Below are positions 25,723 through 33,672 of a stretch of 64,000 nt of DNA, piece by piece. Made by a program: the position numbers and the translations under genes. Each line of letters starts with the position of its first letter. The first letter of the stretch is position 1. The notes beneath the pieces are model-generated. The model did no database searches and was not told where the DNA came from. It worked only from the letters and a program-made list of their open reading frames with translations. Origin of the DNA: BRH-c25 sp012519325 (GTDB taxonomy: Bacteria; Bacillota; Clostridia; Lutisporales; Lutisporaceae); contig JBMNHZ010000012.1 of the NCBI GenBank assembly GCA_050950645.1, positions 1 to 64,000 on the forward strand, written 5' to 3'.

Positions 25723-26472
25723 ATGAAGGTAGTATATAAAAGACCGGAGCTCTTGACTGATGCACATTTTTCATACTGCGGCGGTTGTGGCCATGGAATA
25801 ATAAACAAATTGCTGGCTGAGATTATTGAAGAGGAAAAGTTATCAGAAAAGGCTATTCTGGTATGGCCTATAGGCTGCTCCGTTTATGCGGATCAGAATT
25901 TTAAGGTTGATTCAATATGTGCACTTCACGGACGTGCACCATCAGTAGGCACCGGTTTGAAAAGAGCTCTTCCGGAGAATGCAGTAATTGTATACCAGGG
26001 TGATGGAGACTTAGTGTCTGAAGGTATGGCAGAAATAATGCATGCTGCAATCAGGGGAGAAAAGTTCAGCGTTATATTTGTAAATAATGCAATATTCGGT
26101 ATGACAGGCGGCCAGATGGCCCCGACAACACTGCTTGGGCAAGAAACAACAACCTCACCATATGGCAGAAAGGTTGAAACCAGCGGGTATCCTGTAAAAA
26201 TGGCCGAACTGATATCCAATGTTCAAGGATGCTATTTCAGTGAGAGGGTATATGTTAACAACCCTAAGAATATCATGAATGCAAAAAAAGCCATAAGAAA
26301 GGCTATCCAGTACCAGATGGAGGGAAAGGGCCTAAGCTTTGTTGAAGTTGTGTCACAATGTCCTACCGGCTGGGGAGTAAAGCCGTTAGACAGCTTGAAA
26401 ATGGTAGAAACAGAAATGTCTAAGGAATATCCTCTCGGTGTGTTTAAAGATATGGGGGTGAATGGTAATTGA
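25723..26472 (+). CDS. 2-oxoacid:ferredoxin oxidoreductase, beta (thiamine diphosphate) subunit
   Basis: A 249-residue subunit binding thiamine diphosphate. HFSYCGGCGHGI supplies a Cys pair, WPIGCSVYAD follows, and GDGDLVSEGMAEIMHAA...FVNN is the Mg-diphosphate motif. The ATG at 25723 lies 8 bases after GGAG; a GTG at 25714 is inside that site and is rejected. It overlaps the gamma subunit gene. Confidence 0.92.
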   Translation: MKVVYKRPELLTDAHFSYCGGCGHGIINKLLAEIIEEEKLSEKAILVWPIGCSVYADQNFKVDSICALHGRAPSVGTGLKRALPENAVIVYQGDGDLVSEGMAEIMHAAIRGEKFSVIFVNNAIFGMTGGQMAPTTLLGQETTTSPYGRKVETSGYPVKMAELISNVQGCYFSERVYVNNPKNIMNAKKAIRKAIQYQMEGKGLSFVEVVSQCPTGWGVKPLDSLKMVETEMSKEYPLGVFKDMGVNGN

Positions 26473-26990
26473 AGAATGAACTTATCTTTTCAGGCGTAGG
26501 CGGCCAGGGAATAATGCTCATAGGGAAAATGCTTTGTGCGGCTGCAGTAGATAAAGGATATCAAGTTACTTTTGCCCCCACTTACGGCCAGGAAAAAAGG
26601 GGAGGACGTACCAGCTGCCAGATTGTAATATCCGATAGTGTAGATTCACCTGTTATATCCGAAGCGGATATTGTATTGATAATGGATGAAAAATCCCTGG
26701 AGGATTTTAAAGATAGAGTTAAAAAGGGCGCTTATCTGATAATAAATAGCTCAATGATAGATACAGAATTAACAAGAGATGATATAAACATAATAAAAGT
26801 TCCCATAAACGATATTGCCAGCGAGATAGGAAATCCAAAATCCGCAAATATTGTTGCTTTGGGAGTAGCTTTAAAATATATTGATTCAGTATCCTTGGAG
26901 GATATGAAAGAGAGTATAGCAAAAACCTTTAAAGGCAGTGCAGTCGAAAAGAACAAGGAAGCTTTGCAAAGGGGCTATGACTATAAATAA
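26469..26990 (+). CDS. 2-oxoacid:ferredoxin oxidoreductase, gamma subunit
   Basis: A 173-residue catalytic-domain subunit with GVGGQGIMLIGKMLC, FAPTYGQEKRGGRTSCQIVIS and NIVALGVALKY, all typical of the POR/KOR gamma domain. It uses a TTG start overlapping the beta-subunit stop, implying coupled translation. Confidence 0.9.
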   Translation: MKNELIFSGVGGQGIMLIGKMLCAAAVDKGYQVTFAPTYGQEKRGGRTSCQIVISDSVDSPVISEADIVLIMDEKSLEDFKDRVKKGAYLIINSSMIDTELTRDDINIIKVPINDIASEIGNPKSANIVALGVALKYIDSVSLEDMKESIAKTFKGSAVEKNKEALQRGYDYK

Positions 26991-27011
26991 ATAAAAACTG
27001 GAGGTATGTAA

Positions 27012-28166
27012 ATGCAGTTTTTTGAATTTACAGAGGATCAGGAACTATTACGCAAAGCGGTGCGGGAGTTTGCAGAAGCGGAAGTGGCACCGAAGGCGGC
27101 AGAATGGGACGAAAAGGACTACTGTCCCATGGAGCTTTTCCCCATGATGGGCGAATTGGGCATCAACGGCATATTCACCCCTGAAGAATACGGCGGAGCA
27201 GGAATGGGCCATGTGGAAAGAGCCATATGCATAGAAGAAATATCCAGGTATTCCGCCGGATTGGGAATTGCCCTTATGACACATCATCTGGGAATGTCTC
27301 CAATATTGGATTTCGGAACCGAAGAGCAGAAGAAGAAATATCTTCCTGAGCTATGTGCCGGGACAAAATTATGCGGCTTAGCAGTAACCGAACCGGGAGG
27401 CGGCTCTGACTTTTCAGGCCAGAAAACCACGGCAGAGCTTGTTGACGGACAGTGGGTATTAAACGGCCGCAAATGCTTCATCACCAACCATCATGCAGAC
27501 GTAAACGTCATAACAGCAGTAACAGGAGTAGACGAAAGGGGACGCAACCAGCTGGGTGCATTCATAGTAGAAAAAGGCACACCCGGATTTGGCCCCGGAC
27601 GCAAAGAGAACAAGCTGGGACTCAGAGGCTCGGTAACAGGAGACGTAATACTGAACGAAGTTAAAATACCCGAAGGAAACATCCTGGGCAAGGCAGGCGA
27701 CGGCGGAAAGATAGGAATGGCAGCAATAGGGGAAGTAGGCAGAGCAGGAATGAGCGCCATCTGCGTAGGAATACTAAGAGGCTGCGTAGAAGAAGCCGTC
27801 AAATTCGCCAATGAAAGAATAGTATACGGAAAGCCGATATCCAAGCTGCAGGCAGTACAATTTGAAATAGCCAACATACGTACGGAATATGAAGCGGCAA
27901 AAATGCTGCTGTACTATGCGGCAGGGAAGAAAGATGCAAAACTTCCGGCTACACCGGACTTTGCAATAGCAAAATACTACTCCACCGAAGCGGCAGTAAG
28001 AGCATCAAAGAGGACAATGGACCTTATGGGAGGCTATGGAATAATAAACGAATACCCGGTAGGCCGGTTCCTGAGAGATGCCCTGGCATCAATACCGTCA
28101 GGAGGAACCTCCCACATACAGCAGCTAATCATAGCAGGGAATACCCTATCGGCATTCAAAGCCTAG
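27012..28166 (+). CDS. Acyl-CoA dehydrogenase/reductase, lacking the usual catalytic Glu
   Basis: A 384-residue flavoprotein of the acyl-CoA dehydrogenase family: FTEDQELLRKAVREFAE, CGLAVTEPGGGSDFSG, GRKCFITNH, YGKPISKLQAVQFEIA. At the C-terminus the family's YEGT, whose Glu is the proton-abstracting base in butyryl-type enzymes, is replaced: after FLRDA comes IPSGGTSHIQQLIIAG, with Gly at the Glu position. The alternative Glu site of isovaleryl-type enzymes (just before Arg in GEVGRAG) is also not matched exactly. This may fit an enoyl-CoA (acryloyl-, crotonyl- or similar) reductase running only in the reducing direction with the EtfBA encoded next to it. Confidence 0.9.
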   Translation: MQFFEFTEDQELLRKAVREFAEAEVAPKAAEWDEKDYCPMELFPMMGELGINGIFTPEEYGGAGMGHVERAICIEEISRYSAGLGIALMTHHLGMSPILDFGTEEQKKKYLPELCAGTKLCGLAVTEPGGGSDFSGQKTTAELVDGQWVLNGRKCFITNHHADVNVITAVTGVDERGRNQLGAFIVEKGTPGFGPGRKENKLGLRGSVTGDVILNEVKIPEGNILGKAGDGGKIGMAAIGEVGRAGMSAICVGILRGCVEEAVKFANERIVYGKPISKLQAVQFEIANIRTEYEAAKMLLYYAAGKKDAKLPATPDFAIAKYYSTEAAVRASKRTMDLMGGYGIINEYPVGRFLRDALASIPSGGTSHIQQLIIAGNTLSAFKA

Positions 28167-28190
28167 TACCGGATAAAAAGGAGAATACAA

Positions 28191-29039
28191 ATGGCTTTAA
28201 AAATAGTAGTATGCATCAAGCCGGTTCCTGACCCGGATTATTATGACAAAGTGAGCATAGATCCCGTAACCAAGAGAATAACCCGGGAGGGAATACCGAC
28301 AATAATAAATCCCGTAGACAAGAACGGAATAGAAGCAGCCCTAAAGCTTAAAGCACAATACGGCGGCAAGGTGACGGTACTTACCATGGCCCCGCCCAAC
28401 GCCACAGAGAACCTGAAGGAAGCATTGGCAATGGGAGCAGACGAAGCAGTGTTGCTGTCGGACAGAGCCTTCGGAGGGGCCGATACCCTGGCCACCTCCT
28501 ACACCCTGGCAAAAGGGATAGAAAAACTGGAGGAATATGACATAATATTCTGCGGCACAGAAAGCGCAGACGGAGCCACAGCGCAAGTATCCTCACAACT
28601 GGGAGAATGGCTTGGGATACCGCATCTATGGAATGTATACAACATAGAAGCCCAAAGCGAAGAAAGCTTCAAAGTAAAGACCAAAGTAGAGAACGGCTTC
28701 ATGGAATGGGAAATAAAGCTGCCCTGTCTGCTGGGGGTAGCAAGAGAACTGAACAAGCCCCGCTTCATATCGGCCATGGGAATCATAAAGGCCAAGAACA
28801 AGCCTGTAACAGTATGGGGAAAAGAAGACCTTGAAGCAGAAGAAGAAAGACTGGGACTTGGAGGCTCACCCACAAAAGCCGGAGCCATATTCACCCCCGA
28901 CCTTAAGAGGAAGGGAGAAATGCTAACCGGCACAGCTGAAGAAATAGCGGAGACCATCATAGAAAAGCTGAGAGCAGCAGGAGTAAACATCCCGACAAAA
29001 GGAGAAGGATGCGTCATAGAAGGAGGTGCCCAAGGATGA
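28191..29039 (+). CDS. etfB: Electron transfer flavoprotein subunit beta
   Basis: A 282-residue EtfB, slightly long for the family. It starts KIVVCIKPVPDPDYYDKVSIDP and has the nucleotide-binding motif ESADGATAQVSSQLGEWLG and the signature LPCLLGVARELNKPRF. It sits directly after the acyl-CoA dehydrogenase gene and overlaps etfA by 4 bases. That neighbour arrangement is typical of electron-bifurcating Bcd/Etf or Car/Acr-type complexes, in which NADH would drive enoyl-CoA and ferredoxin reduction; bifurcation itself is inferred. Confidence 0.94.
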   Translation: MALKIVVCIKPVPDPDYYDKVSIDPVTKRITREGIPTIINPVDKNGIEAALKLKAQYGGKVTVLTMAPPNATENLKEALAMGADEAVLLSDRAFGGADTLATSYTLAKGIEKLEEYDIIFCGTESADGATAQVSSQLGEWLGIPHLWNVYNIEAQSEESFKVKTKVENGFMEWEIKLPCLLGVARELNKPRFISAMGIIKAKNKPVTVWGKEDLEAEEERLGLGGSPTKAGAIFTPDLKRKGEMLTGTAEEIAETIIEKLRAAGVNIPTKGEGCVIEGGAQG

Positions 29040-30019
29040 AGAAAATATGGGTATTTGCCGAATATGTGAACTGCACCCTTGACAGAGTGGCCCTGGAGCT
29101 GTTGACAAAAGCAAAGGAGCTGGCAGCAGGGCTTAGCGGAGAAACGGAAGTGGCAGCGGTACTACTGGGCAGCAGGGCAAGAAGCGCGTGCAAAGTACTG
29201 GCTGAATACGGAGCAGAAAAAATATACCTGGCGGAATCGGAAGAACTGGGACTATATAACCCCATGCTGTATGCGCCAATAATCACGAATCTGGTAAAAA
29301 GAGAAGACCCGGACATATTCCTTTTCGGAGCCACAGCCATAGGGTCGGAGCTGGGCCCAACAGTGGCAGCACAGCTGAAAACAGGAGTAGCAGCCCACTG
29401 TGTGGATCTAAGAATAAATGAAAAAGAGCAGCTGGTAGCAAATGTGCCGTCCTTTGGAGGAAAGATACTGGGAGAGATACTGTGTCCGGACACACGTCCC
29501 CAGATGGCCAGTGTGAAGCCCGGAATCTTCGTACAGGGAGAACCGGAAGAAAAGGAACCGAATATCATAGAAGAGGATGTCAGGGGAATAAAAACAGAAG
29601 GACTGCCCCTTAAGGCAATAACACTTGAGAAAAAAGAAATAGGAGGAGTGCCGCTGGAGAAAGCAGAAATAGTGTTCTGCGGAGGCTACGGTCTGGGATG
29701 CAAAGAGAACTGGGAAAAGCTGGAGAAGCTGGCAACAATGCTGGGAGGAGCTGCAGCCTGCACCCGTCCTGTAGTTGACGAGGGTTGGGCCCCGGGAGAG
29801 CATGTAATGGTAGGCACCAGCGGAAAGTCAATCCGGCCGAAGGCATATGTAGGCTTCGGTATATCCGGTGCAACCCATCATATCTGTGGGATGAAGGATT
29901 CCGGATTGATAATCAGCATTAACAAGGATGATAAGGCGGCAGTGTTCGAGGTATCTGACGCAGGTGCTGCCGCAGACCTTAACAAGGTTCTGGATCAGTT
30001 GATAGCCAAACTCTCTTAA
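29036..30019 (+). CDS. etfA: Electron transfer flavoprotein subunit alpha
   Basis: A 327-residue EtfA. The ATG at 29036 overlaps the etfB stop and follows AGGAGG. The C-terminal FAD domain shows GGYGLGCKENWEKLEKLA, ACTRPVVDEGW, GTSGKSIRPKAYVGFGISGATHH and ISINKD. There is no N-terminal ferredoxin extension. A strong terminator follows 10 bases after the stop. Confidence 0.94.
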   Translation: MKKIWVFAEYVNCTLDRVALELLTKAKELAAGLSGETEVAAVLLGSRARSACKVLAEYGAEKIYLAESEELGLYNPMLYAPIITNLVKREDPDIFLFGATAIGSELGPTVAAQLKTGVAAHCVDLRINEKEQLVANVPSFGGKILGEILCPDTRPQMASVKPGIFVQGEPEEKEPNIIEEDVRGIKTEGLPLKAITLEKKEIGGVPLEKAEIVFCGGYGLGCKENWEKLEKLATMLGGAAACTRPVVDEGWAPGEHVMVGTSGKSIRPKAYVGFGISGATHHICGMKDSGLIISINKDDKAAVFEVSDAGAAADLNKVLDQLIAKLS

Positions 30020-30029
30020 ATAGAGAGAT

Positions 30030-30062
30030 GCGGGGACGTTTTCATTGTCCCCGCGTTTTTTC
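30030..30062 (+). terminator. Terminator after etfA
   Basis: GCGGGGAC pairs with GTCCCCGC around GTTTTCATT, followed by GTTTTTT. It ends the acyl-CoA dehydrogenase/Etf operon. Confidence 0.92.
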
Positions 30063-30109
30063 ATACAAACAAATCCGGACAACTTTAATGAAAGGTGGAT
30101 GGAGTATTA

Positions 30110-30643
30110 GTGCTGAATACTGTTTATATTCTTCCTACAGGAGACGAAATTAGGGATGGTATAGTCCAGGATATTGACACACCTGAGATTATGGGTCAAA
30201 TTGTTCGAGCTTACCCTAAGGCTGAGGTGACACGACTCTGCCCGCTTGCGGACGAAGAGGATATAATTCTTAATAAAATACGGGAAATCACGGTGCAAAG
30301 GGCTCCTGATTTGATTGTGCTCATTGGAGGAAGCGGAGGCGGCCATCGGTTTAGCGCTACTCTCGGTAAAGACTTTACCCACTCGGCGCTGGAGCGCTAT
30401 CTGGACCAGAAATGCTCCCGGGAGATTTACGGCAAGAACGGGCATCTTTGGTGCAAGCTGGTTTGCGGCAAAAAGGATTCTACACTGATTGTCAATGTGC
30501 CAGGCCCATACCAGGAAGCGATGGCAGCTATGGAGGCATGTCTGAAGTCACTGGCAAAGGAGGAAGGCGTCGAAGAGATATGCAAAGCGATGGCAATAGC
30601 GGTTTATGCTCAGTATCCTGCCGGCGCTGTAAAATCATTATGA
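30110..30643 (+). CDS. MoaB/MogA-like (molybdopterin-binding fold) protein
   Basis: About 177 residues from the GTG at 30110, 5 bases after GGAG (a GTG at 30095 is less well placed). YILPTGDEIRDGIVQDIDTPEIMG and DLIVLIGGSGGGHRF are the pattern of the MoCF/MoaB-like fold. No other molybdenum cofactor genes are near, so a role in the local catabolic pathway or as a stand-alone domain is as likely as cofactor synthesis. It overlaps the next gene (ATGA), so the two are translated together. Confidence 0.7.
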   Translation: MLNTVYILPTGDEIRDGIVQDIDTPEIMGQIVRAYPKAEVTRLCPLADEEDIILNKIREITVQRAPDLIVLIGGSGGGHRFSATLGKDFTHSALERYLDQKCSREIYGKNGHLWCKLVCGKKDSTLIVNVPGPYQEAMAAMEACLKSLAKEEGVEEICKAMAIAVYAQYPAGAVKSL

Positions 30644-31221
30644 ATCAGGCCTTTGAAAGCATTGCCGTCAAAGTGATTACAGAAGAAGGATTTCCTATGG
30701 CTGTTGGCGGTATTTGCCTGCCCGGCACCGGTACTTATTGGGAAGAACGTTTCCGTCAATTAGCATCACTTTGTATCTCCAACATGGATATTTTTAATAT
30801 TGATTATGCTCTTGCCCGAGCAATACAAAATATTGCAGACGAATCTTTGCTGATAGCGGGTTGTTCCCTGAAAGCAGGCATAGAGCTGGCTTATGGAGAA
30901 AGCACCGGCGGGGTATTAGGCTGTCCTCGTGAGACCATTTGTTCAGCCCCCGGCGCTTGTGAGCCATTGCCCAAAGGATTTTCAATGTATACGACAGCTG
31001 GGGGGCCGGGCCTCGCAGCTTTAGCGGATCAGGCAGAAACAGAACGTGCGGCTGTGGCCGTCCGTGCACTTGAAGGTGCTATAACGGGCGAGAAAATTAT
31101 GGATTGCATGCGCAATGCCGGAATCGATACCTATCTGTTGGTTTTTGATGGTACCGGCCTTGGTACTCATGGCTGCGTGGCTGCGACAAGCCCGGGAAAA
31201 TCAACGGTTGTCTTTTTATAA
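30640..31221 (+). CDS. Unrecognised protein paired with the MoaB-like gene
   Basis: 193 residues from the ATG at 30640, coupled to the stop of the preceding gene. Features include EEGFPMAVGGICLPGTGTYW, ESTGGVLGCPRETICSAPGACEPLP, TAGGPGLAALADQ and FDGTGLGTHGCVAATSPGKS. It is Gly- and Cys-rich, without a signal peptide or membrane helix. I do not recognise the family. Its position between the Etf operon and X-Y-Z copy 2 suggests it belongs to the same metabolism. Confidence 0.75.
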   Translation: MNQAFESIAVKVITEEGFPMAVGGICLPGTGTYWEERFRQLASLCISNMDIFNIDYALARAIQNIADESLLIAGCSLKAGIELAYGESTGGVLGCPRETICSAPGACEPLPKGFSMYTTAGGPGLAALADQAETERAAVAVRALEGAITGEKIMDCMRNAGIDTYLLVFDGTGLGTHGCVAATSPGKSTVVFL

Positions 31222-31281
31222 TAAGATATCAATTAGGGTTTTTGCATACTACAAAACCCTATCCATATAATTCTAACAATG

Positions 31282-31330
31282 AAACCGGGATAAATATAAC
31301 TACTATGTAATATATTAACCCGGTTTTTAT
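31282..31330 (+). terminator. Terminator after the MoaB-like pair
   Basis: AAACCGGG pairs with CCCGGTTT (about 30-base loop), followed by TTTAT. The rest of the 31222-31543 gap holds the promoter described next and no ORF. Confidence 0.75.
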
Positions 31331-31482
31331 AACGAGAAAATGCAAACAGATATATTAAAGTTAGCACTAATTATCAGATTTAGTGCCATATTGCAGCTTT
31401 TTTGCCGGTTTTATATTGAGCCTGGGGGATTGTTAAAGATGTGGTATGATATTTGCATTATTCAAATATTACGATAATTTTG

Positions 31483-31510
31483 TTGTTGATTCATATACTA
31501 AAGCTATTAT
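31483..31510 (+). promoter_or_regulatory. Predicted promoter of X-Y-Z copy 2
   Basis: TTGTTG (31483-31488), 16 bases, TATTAT (31505-31510), about 33 bases before the ATG. No TTGTCGACAA operator is visible here, unlike copy 1. Confidence 0.45.
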
Positions 31511-31543
31511 TAGCAAATTGAAACAAATAAAGGAGATATTATC

Positions 31544-31918
31544 ATGAGGCTAATGCACACAAAATTACCTGATTTTTATGAAAAAGTGATTAATGCGGGA
31601 AAGAAGCTCCGTCCTGAAACAGAGGTGGAAATTCGCGGATTGGAAAGCTTTAAAACTGGGAAATTGGCTTCTTTGCGTGTTGGCAGGGTGGAAAAAGAGA
31701 TTGTGGAGATTACGGAAGACCCTAATGTGGATAAGGTAGAGGTAATTATTCTGCCTCGTAATCCGGAAACCAATCATACTGTGATTATTAAGGGAATCAG
31801 CAAGAAAGACGGCAAATGCAAAAAGGCTATTCTTGAAAGCATGTATTTATCTTCTCCGGGAGAAGACTGTGAACTTTTTGATGTAGAAGAAATTGATGAT
31901 AGAAGGCCTTTGTTATAA
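31544..31918 (+). CDS. Protein X of the X-Y-Z module, copy 2
   Basis: A 124-residue protein, same length and start as copy 1 (8168-8542). It reads MRLMHTKLPDFYEKV and keeps EVEIRGLE, KLASLRVGRVE, VEITEDP, HTVIIKG, KKAILESM and DVEEIDDRR. The gene is intact. ATG follows AAAGGAG. Function is not recognised; it is soluble and charged, and always next to Y and Z in this window. Confidence 0.82.
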   Translation: MRLMHTKLPDFYEKVINAGKKLRPETEVEIRGLESFKTGKLASLRVGRVEKEIVEITEDPNVDKVEVIILPRNPETNHTVIIKGISKKDGKCKKAILESMYLSSPGEDCELFDVEEIDDRRPLL

Positions 31919-32031
31919 CGAGGCGATAAGATGTCCTCCACTAGATGGTGAGCATATCTTCCGCCTCGTTGAAACGCTCGGGCAGGTTTTTACAAGTGTG
32001 CAAAAACCATCATTGAAATCTTGTTATAACG
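31910..32031. mobile_element. Small palindromic insertion with an 11-bp duplication
   Basis: TTGTTATAACG occurs at 31910-31920, over the X stop codon, and again at 32021-32031. Between them are about 100 bases containing AACGAGGCG pairing with CGCCTCGTT (31918-31972) and GGTTTTT pairing with AAAAACC near 31985-32008. In copy 1 the X-Y gap is only 37 bases, so this looks like a MITE-like insertion with a target duplication. Confidence 0.55.
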
Positions 32032-32064
32032 TATGCTGAGATGTGAAGAAAGGAGAAAAACATT

Positions 32065-33094
32065 TTGAAATTAAGATATAAAGTAGTGCCAAAAGGAGCG
32101 GCAGACGGTGTTGTTCCGATTAATTTGGCTTTTGTAGATAAAAGAGATGTTGATGACGCAGGAATCTACCTATAAAGAAGCCTGCCAGTTAGTAGGAAAT
32201 GATTTTAGAGATGATTGTGTTACAATTAATGTCATTGATCCTGATGCAGTGACAGTTACCAGTGACGGAATCATGACGGACGGTGCTGTGGTTGCTTTCG
32301 CTTGTGCCGACCATGGAATAATCAATAAGGATTTTGGTTTCATTAATGTTAGTGAAATTCCTTATTCGGAAACACTTATAGCTGAAGAACCCCATATGAA
32401 ACAATGGAACAGTAAATACTACAGGGGCAGGCGCCTGCACCGCGGTCCCAGCCCTGAAGACAGAAAGCCTTTGGAATCTCATAACGAACATATGACTATG
32501 ACCGGCCGTATTACAAACAATAATACCGGTTCTGAAATGATGAATACAGTGGATATGACTGAAATTCTCGCTCTGTTCATTGGTCAAATGGAAATCATGA
32601 GGGATGGGGATTTGCTAATAGGATTGGCGGGCCCTATGGTTTCTGTAGGTATAGGGATGGTTGTTCGTGAACGTCGCGGAAGAATATTTGGTTGGAACTA
32701 TGGAGCAGGCAAGACTGCACATAACTCTGGTGTGTTTGCTAAGACTGTAAAAAGTGATTACCCTGTTATTGCTGCAGATAAAAAAGTTGTAGCCGAATAC
32801 ACATTGAGAGCTTTGGATATAGGGTTGATTCCAGGTCTGCACCTTGGCTGCTCTCCTGTTGTAGTAAGTATTGCTAAAGCTTACGGAAAACCCATTGCCT
32901 TTGATAATATTGAAGAAAGTGCCTGGGTTGAGTTGGAAAGTGTTGGCATTACCCGTGAAGAGTTGGAAAAGCCATCCAAGCCTATGACCAGAGAAGAAGT
33001 TATAGCTCATGCGGATGAAATTCTTCCTGGTATAGAAAATGGAATCAAATATAAAGCAACTGAAGTTGCTGAGACTCGTTACGTTGAATTATAG
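32065..33094 (+). pseudogene. Protein Y of the X-Y-Z module, copy 2, one frameshift
   Basis: It starts at TTG 32065 (after AAAGGAG) as MKLRYKVVPKGAADGVVPIN. The frame is lost after DDAGI because of one extra base near T32167, then continues to 33094. Corrected length is about 342 residues, collinear with copy 1. Conserved blocks: DAVTVTSDGIM, GRITNNNTGSEMM, GLAGPMVSVGIGMVVRER, VKSDYPVIAADKKVVAEYT, GLHLGCSPVV. An internal start at 32147 would lose only about 34 residues but has no ribosome site. Family is not recognised. Confidence 0.78.
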
Positions 33095-33111
33095 AAATAA
33101 AGGAGTACTGC

Positions 33112-33498
33112 ATGGATCAAGAATATATTATAGCAAATGCGGACAAATCCGTATTAAAAATTTCCGGATTAAAAGTTAAGGGGTTAAATACCAAACAGCT
33201 GGAGCAAATATTAAAGGAAAAGCTGCATACGATGGTGCGTGTGATTGGGGTAACCGGCGAAAGCGTTGAAATGGATGTTTATGATATAGAACCGGAACAA
33301 ATCATAAAAAATGCTGAAGGATTAATTAAGGCTGTTTCTTTAACAGAAGGAATTACGGCAACAGAAGTAACAAAGATTTCATGCAGTGAAAAAATTATAG
33401 AAGTAGACTTTAACCAGATTCCTGATCATCCCCTTTCCGGTTGTGCAAAGGAAAGGTGGATGATGCTTTCCAACCGGAAAGATTTTAATCATTCTTGA
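33112..33498 (+). CDS. Protein Z of the X-Y-Z module, copy 2
   Basis: A 128-residue intact protein beginning MDQEYIIANADKSVLKISGLKVKGLN, with RVIGVTGESVEMDVYDIEPEQI and SGCAKERW conserved in copy 1. It follows Y by 17 bases with an AAAGGAG site. No known domain is recognised. The C-terminal tail after KERW differs from copy 1. Confidence 0.82.
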   Translation: MDQEYIIANADKSVLKISGLKVKGLNTKQLEQILKEKLHTMVRVIGVTGESVEMDVYDIEPEQIIKNAEGLIKAVSLTEGITATEVTKISCSEKIIEVDFNQIPDHPLSGCAKERWMMLSNRKDFNHS

Positions 33499-33534
33499 AT
33501 TTCATGATAGTGCTCCCTGCACCCCCCTATTATA

Positions 33535-33571
33535 AAAAGATTGGTTACTGTTTGATGGCCAGTCTTTTTAG
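33535..33571 (+). terminator. Terminator after X-Y-Z copy 2
   Basis: AAAAAGATTGG pairs with CCAGTCTTTTT (one mismatch), giving a terminator with a T-run on the plus strand. Confidence 0.75.
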
Positions 33572-33672
33572 TTGCATTGCTTTTAAAACAGGGGTAGATT
33601 CTCCGGCTGCAAGGCAGGCATTGTAGTATAATTGATTTATAAGCTAATAGGTTGAAGGAGTATAATAATATT

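Noticed and set aside
32189..32587. Antisense open frame opposite protein Y copy 2
   Set aside because: The plus-strand reading is conserved with copy 1 across this segment, so the antisense frame is a shadow.
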